Shown: piece after piece, positions 60,131 to 64,000 of the stretch
How positions within the stretch are numbered: position 1 is the first letter of the stretch
Layout: each line of letters opens with the position of its first letter
Assembly: GCF_009498235.1 (NCBI RefSeq)
Contig: NZ_CP044205.1
Location: 4,217,389-4,281,388 of the forward strand
Length of the DNA stretch: 64,000 bases
Source: Candidatus Methylospira mobilis
Lineage (GTDB): Bacteria; Pseudomonadota; Gammaproteobacteria; Methylococcales; Methylococcaceae
Direction of reading: 5' to 3'
Position numbers and translations under genes: made by a program
Notes under the pieces: generated by a model
Databases searched by the model: none
The model's input: the letters and a program-made list of their open reading frames with translations, nothing else
Told to the model about the DNA's origin: nothing

Positions 60131-60928
60131 TCAGCCTACCCCGAGTATCCAGCCTTCGACGTCTTGCGCAATGCCGCGCTCGCTCATGTTCAGGGCGGGG
60201 TTCAGCGCGCGCTGTAGCGCGCCGCTTGCATCGGCCTGTCTTAACCACGCGGCAATCGTATAGGCGTCGTGCTGGTCGGGAGTGCGGCCTTCGACCGGGA
60301 ACTCATGTTTCCATAACGAAGGGTATGCTTCGGCAATTGCCGACTTGCCGGGCTGTATGTCCCAGCCGTCGAAGGGCCAGAAATGTATTCTGGCTCCAGG
60401 TTGCCGGCGCAGGTAGCGCAGCCAGGGGATTCCGGCATGCGTGGATTTTGCGACCGAACCCGGAACGTCGAAATGAAACACCGATTTGGCGCCGGCGCGT
60501 TCTTCCGTAAGCCGCCGCCAGCGCGGACTGCCGGTTCGTTCCGCTCCGTTGCCGCATACGCCGTCGCGGACAAAATCGACATAGGTGTGATCTTCGTCGG
60601 TGGGCCAGTGCCGCTGGAAATCGTCCAGGAAATCAGGCCAGGCGGGAACCAGGTGGTGAACCTCGAAATAGCGCAACGGAAATGAGAAACCATGGTCGAT
60701 GCCGACCAGCGTCGGCTTATCTTCGGAAAATTGTTCCGCCAGCCACTCGGCTATTCCCTTGCGAGTCCAGTATTTACGCGGGCTGGGCGGCGGTAAAACT
60801 TCCACCGGCTCCAGGGCCGGCTCCGCCGTATAGACGCGCAAGGCTTTGAGGCTGGACCTGCAGGTTTCCGCTCCGGAGTAATCGATACCGATATAGCGGG
60901 CGAAACGCCCTGAATTATTTTTCACCAT
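60131..60928 (-). CDS. RNase H-like fold protein (DUF429-like)
   Basis: A 265-residue protein from ATG 60928 (an in-frame start at 60988 is weaker). Acidic motifs GIDYSGAE, VGIDHGFSF, EAYPSLW and DQHDAYTIAAWL are placed as in DUF429 and related RNase H-like predicted nucleases. Nuclease activity is not shown. It lies alone on the minus strand. Confidence 0.65.
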   Translation of the reverse strand: MVKNNSGRFARYIGIDYSGAETCRSSLKALRVYTAEPALEPVEVLPPPSPRKYWTRKGIAEWLAEQFSEDKPTLVGIDHGFSFPLRYFEVHHLVPAWPDFLDDFQRHWPTDEDHTYVDFVRDGVCGNGAERTGSPRWRRLTEERAGAKSVFHFDVPGSVAKSTHAGIPWLRYLRRQPGARIHFWPFDGWDIQPGKSAIAEAYPSLWKHEFPVEGRTPDQHDAYTIAAWLRQADASGALQRALNPALNMSERGIAQDVEGWILGVG

Positions 60929-61086
60929 AAGTTGCTCGGGTATAAAAAACGCTGATTGAAGCCGGGTTGGATTTAATAATGGCGGCATGCGTTGATGCGG
61001 TCATTATACCCGCAAGCAATTATCGTCATCTGTTTTCAACGGCTAGCGCCACTTTGCAGTGTTATTTTTCCTGCGGGAGGTATAAC

Positions 61087-61257
61087 ATGACCCAGCGCAA
61101 AGTTCCCGAAATTATCGCGGCGCGACCGGCATTGCCGCCCATCGCTTCCGCGCTGGACCCGATATTTTCACTGCGATGCGTGTATTGCGAGCAGGGCAGG
61201 TTTCGCTCGCAAACTGTCGTTTCAATGAGTTTTTTAATATTGCAGGCCGGCATATGA
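61087..61257 (+). CDS. Short ORF coupled to the downstream gene
   Basis: A 56-residue frame (MTQRKVPEIIAARPALPPIA ...) behind GGGAGG. Its stop TGA overlaps the start of the metallo-beta-lactamase gene (ATATGATG). It may be a leader peptide controlling translation of that gene, or a relic. No domain is recognised. Confidence 0.35.
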   Translation: MTQRKVPEIIAARPALPPIASALDPIFSLRCVYCEQGRFRSQTVVSMSFLILQAGI

Positions 61258-61994
61258 TGAAAAACCTTGACGAGAGTAAACTCCCCGGCGTCCCTCAGTG
61301 GGTTTGTCTGCAATGCGGTTACAACATGATAGGCGAGATGCCCGACGTTTGCCCTTTTTGCGGGGCGCATCACGATCGCTTCATGGCCTGGGAGCAGGCT
61401 GAACAGACCTATCGCGTTACCAGCCATGCGGTGAACGATAGGGTCGTTCAGCTGCTTTCCGTACCCAAACTGGGGCTGGAACATGCCGCTTATCGCGTCG
61501 AAACCAATGATGGCGCGGTGTGGATCGATTCACCGTCGGCATACAACCGCGATCTGGAACCGGTTAAAGCCATTTTGTTTACCCACCACCATTTCATGGG
61601 CGCGTCCAACCAATACCGCCGTCTCTGGAATGCGGACGTGCGGCTGCATGATCTGGATGCCGGACACAGCCTGGCGGCATCGTTCGATGTCGATCAACGC
61701 TTTACCGGCGATTTCAGCGTCTACGGCATACAGGCCTTCCACATCGGCGGTCATACGCCCGGCTTCACCCTGTATATCCATCGGGACGTGCTGTTTATCT
61801 GCGACTACGTGTTTCCGGGCGATGACGGCATGCATTTCAATCCCTACGGTCCTGAGCAGGAAACTCGAAACAGGGCGCAACGGATCCATGAAATCGTAAA
61901 ACACGCGCCGCTGAAAACCGTCTGCGGCTATAACTATGTCGCTCGCTTTTCAGATTGGCTGCCTTCATTCGAACGCCTTGTTCAACTGAGTTAA
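61254..61994 (+). CDS. Rubredoxin/metallo-beta-lactamase fold protein
   Basis: A 246-residue protein. A rubredoxin-like zinc or iron knuckle (CLQCGY ... CPFCGAH) is followed by a metallo-beta-lactamase domain. Its first metal motif reads HHHFMGAS instead of HxHxDH, while the later His (HIGGHTPGF) and Asp (FICDYVF) remain. It may bind metal differently from glyoxalase II-type enzymes. The gene is followed by the DUF393 gene after 4 bp. Confidence 0.8.
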   Translation: MMKNLDESKLPGVPQWVCLQCGYNMIGEMPDVCPFCGAHHDRFMAWEQAEQTYRVTSHAVNDRVVQLLSVPKLGLEHAAYRVETNDGAVWIDSPSAYNRDLEPVKAILFTHHHFMGASNQYRRLWNADVRLHDLDAGHSLAASFDVDQRFTGDFSVYGIQAFHIGGHTPGFTLYIHRDVLFICDYVFPGDDGMHFNPYGPEQETRNRAQRIHEIVKHAPLKTVCGYNYVARFSDWLPSFERLVQLS

Positions 61995-61998
61995 GGCC

Positions 61999-62409
61999 AT
62001 GTCGTCTATCGCCGGAAAACAGCCGGAGGACAATCCTGAACCGGCCCCGCTTGTGGTTTATTACGATGGCGCCTGTCCGAAATGCCGACAGGATAGGGCT
62101 AATTACGAAAAGCTATTGGGACGGACGAGACAGAGCGAGGTGTGCTGGTTCGATATCACCGGTCAGGAGCAGCAATTGCGCGATTTGGGTATCGACCCTG
62201 TAAAAGCGTTAAGAGAATTGCATGTTCGCGACGCCGGCGGACGAATCGTTTCGGAGTTGGATGCCTATATTCTGTTAATGAATAAAGCGCCATTGCTGAA
62301 ACCTGTCGCCTGGCTGATCGGCCTGCCGTTGATCCGTCCATGGTTGTCAAAACGTTATCATCGGCAGGTCAACAGCAGGTTACAGGGAAGCCGAGAATCA
62401 GGCAGGTGA
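61999..62409 (+). CDS. DUF393 (DCC) thiol-disulfide oxidoreductase-like protein
   Basis: A 136-residue protein with YDGACPKCR, the DCC-type CxxC motif, and the HVRDAGG segment of DUF393. Related proteins are thioredoxin-fold enzymes of unclear substrate. It is cotranscribed with the preceding gene. Confidence 0.85.
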   Translation: MSSIAGKQPEDNPEPAPLVVYYDGACPKCRQDRANYEKLLGRTRQSEVCWFDITGQEQQLRDLGIDPVKALRELHVRDAGGRIVSELDAYILLMNKAPLLKPVAWLIGLPLIRPWLSKRYHRQVNSRLQGSRESGR

Positions 62410-62521
62410 ACAGGTTCTTGTAACCAATCGAATACCGGTTAAAAATGTCGCCGATCCTATCGAAGAGAAGCTGCAACTTGTGTGTAGCGTTAATTTAATG
62501 GAAATCAATGGAGGCCTCATC

Positions 62522-63130
62522 ATGAAGCTTTATTACAGTTCCGGCGCTTGTTCCTTATCGCCTCACATCGTCCTCGAAGAGAGCGGCTTTACCTATGAAA
62601 CCGAGCGGGTCGATTTCGCCACCGGCAACACCGAGACCGGCGCCGATTACCGGACGATAAATCCCAGCGGCTATGTACCGGCGTTAATGCTCGACGACGG
62701 ACAGATCCTGACCGAAGGTCCGGCCATCGTCCAGTATCTCGCCGACCGCGTACCGGAAAAACGCCTCGCGCCGTCTGCAGGCAGCATGGAACGCTACCGG
62801 CTGCAGGAATGGCTCAATTTCATCTCCACCGAGCTGCACAAGGGTTTCGGCGCGCTGTTCAATCCGCAGGCGCCTGATGCCTGGAAAAATATCGTCAAGG
62901 CGCAGCTGGCCCGGCGTTTCGATCATGTGAGCAACCGTCTTGACGGCAAGGTCTGGCTGATGGGCGACGACTTCACCGTGGCCGACGCCTATCTGTTCAC
63001 GGTGTTGGGTTGGGGTCAATATGTCGCTGTCGATCTTGCTCCCTGGCCTAACCTTGTTGATTACCAGGGGCGTGTCGCTTCCCGTCCCGCAGTACAGGCT
63101 GTGCTTAATGCGGAAGGGCTGACCGGGTAA
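62522..63130 (+). CDS. Glutathione S-transferase, beta class
   Basis: A 202-residue GST. MKLYYSSGACSLSPHIVLEE contains the beta-class Cys10-type residue, and the later INPSGYVPAL and TEGPAIVQYL segments bind glutathione. The start is ATG 62522 behind GGAGG; a frame from 62480 has no support. Confidence 0.93.
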   Translation: MKLYYSSGACSLSPHIVLEESGFTYETERVDFATGNTETGADYRTINPSGYVPALMLDDGQILTEGPAIVQYLADRVPEKRLAPSAGSMERYRLQEWLNFISTELHKGFGALFNPQAPDAWKNIVKAQLARRFDHVSNRLDGKVWLMGDDFTVADAYLFTVLGWGQYVAVDLAPWPNLVDYQGRVASRPAVQAVLNAEGLTG

Positions 63131-63323
63131 CTATTCTCATATTCTGCCGGCGTGGGCGGTATGCCTGCGCCGGGCATAGATACAGTTATAAGCCCGGTGA
63201 CCTCTGCATCAATCGGGAGCAATTATTTGAAATTAAAAATATTTATATTAATGCTGAAGGAATATAATCATAATTATTCTATCAGCATTAGATACCAATC
63301 TGGTGGAAATTGAGAGGGGTTTG

Positions 63324-63791
63324 ATGATGCAGAGGCTTATTGCGGCGGCAATCGTACTATTACCACTGATGATCATTGATGCTAACGCCGAAGAAATCGG
63401 CTGTGTCACAACAGCGTGGAAATTTTGGGGGGCAAATCACAAGGTATGTGTCGACGCATTCGACGACCCCAGGATTCCCGGTGTGGTCTGCCATATTAGC
63501 CAAGCCCGAACCGGTGGCATATCCGGTGCGATCGGTTTAGCCGAAGATCCATCGCAGTTTTCGATCGCATGCAGACAAACTGGGTCAATTAGACTACCGG
63601 CCGATCTCCCCCACGAAGAAAATGTGTTCAGCGAGGATACTTCAATATTTTTCAAGGAAACTCGCGTTACGCGCATGTTGGATACAAAAAGGAACACACT
63701 GATCTATGTTGCTGTCAGCAGGAAGCTGATCAACGGAGCCCCTGCGAACAGTATCTCCACGGTGCCGCTTATGCCATGGGGGCAGCCCTAA
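63324..63791 (+). CDS. creA: CreA family protein
   Basis: A 155-residue protein with a signal peptide (MMQRLIAAAIVLLPLMIIDA) and the CreA signature HKVCVDAFDDPRIPGVVCHI. CreA is a conserved periplasmic protein of unknown function. An upstream start at 63303 adds seven residues and is less likely. Confidence 0.9.
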   Translation: MMQRLIAAAIVLLPLMIIDANAEEIGCVTTAWKFWGANHKVCVDAFDDPRIPGVVCHISQARTGGISGAIGLAEDPSQFSIACRQTGSIRLPADLPHEENVFSEDTSIFFKETRVTRMLDTKRNTLIYVAVSRKLINGAPANSISTVPLMPWGQP

Positions 63792-64000
63792 TTCAGGAAA
63801 TGTGGCGAAAAAAGTAAATGTGAGCTAATGTTCCCCTTTACTCGTTTGATGCATATGCGGATCGAGCTGTTTCTTCTCGTTCTGCGTGGATAATCGTAGC
63901 ATCAGCCATGGTTTCTCATTTTAGAAACAGGCTTTTCTGTTCCAAAATCCTGTGATTGCGTTCATGATGACCACTGTCAGTTGATGTGTTTCCTAAATAA
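63792..64000. other. Intergenic end of window
   Basis: 209 bp after creA with no supported gene. The sequence is AT-rich and may contain the promoter of a gene beyond the window. Confidence 0.4.

Overview
The window reads as about 64 kb of chromosome from a Gram-negative gammaproteobacterium of moderate GC content. VgrG proteins, lipoprotein signal peptides, REP-type palindromes, a YqjD/YqjE-like gene pair, YfbR, CreA and ArfB support this. Carboxynorspermidine decarboxylase and the stress-gene set would suit a methanotroph of the order Methylococcales, but that placement is inference. No rRNA or tRNA gene and no CRISPR array was found.

Layout. (1) 1-6860, minus strand: a tightly packed operon of GtrA-type flippase, NAD-epimerase, GMC oxidoreductase, KAS III and SDR. 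It is followed by an AT-rich pair that looks like a split Rieske oxygenase (Rieske protein plus a separate SRPBCC-like protein) and by a methyltransferase cut by the window edge. gmhB lies just upstream, so a surface glycan or glycolipid locus is likely. (2) 7960-14493: two vgrG genes with unrelated C-terminal tails flank nspC and an NlpC/P60 lipoprotein. (3) 15079-27763: a nonribosomal peptide cluster of MbtH-like protein, Sfp-type PPTase, JmjC/cupin hydroxylase, exported S12 serine hydrolase and a 2860-residue synthetase FAAL-ACP-C-A-PCP-C-A-PCP with no release domain. It should make an N-acyl dipeptide. (4) 28241-28993: two small RiPP-type precursor genes, one with a full nitrile-hydratase-like leader, sharing the junction VGGQRV and with no maturation enzyme in view.

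(5) 29000-38610: a decayed accessory zone. It holds a resolvase with a stop codon, a DUF2442/DUF4160 pair, an IS21 remnant, a stress cluster (CsbD, peroxiredoxin, truncated glutathione reductase, BON lipoprotein, DUF883, holin-like protein), a frameshifted copper-binding protein, a PhnA-like gene with a stop, and a brnT/brnA pair with a damaged toxin gene. Two copies of one palindrome lie about 7.2 kb apart in it. (6) 38678-44577: a GntR-type regulator divergent from an SsuABC-like transporter and a CehA/McbA-type PHP metallohydrolase. (7) 45151-50360: yfbR, a DUF4410 lipoprotein, N-formylglutamate amidohydrolase, the Anbu proteasome subunit, a transglutaminase and a small secreted protein.

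(8) 50596-57405: a Type I restriction-modification locus in the order hsdR-hsdS-DUF2281-hsdM, followed directly by an Mrr-type endonuclease gene. (9) 57473-63791: housekeeping and redox genes (periplasmic PrxQ, ArfB, RNase H-like protein, rubredoxin/metallo-beta-lactamase protein, DUF393, GST, CreA) and two convergent genes that each carry a frameshift.

The most novel material is the orphan precursor pair, the lipodipeptide synthetase with its exported S12 hydrolase, the split Rieske oxygenase, and the restriction locus with an adjoining modification-dependent-like nuclease.
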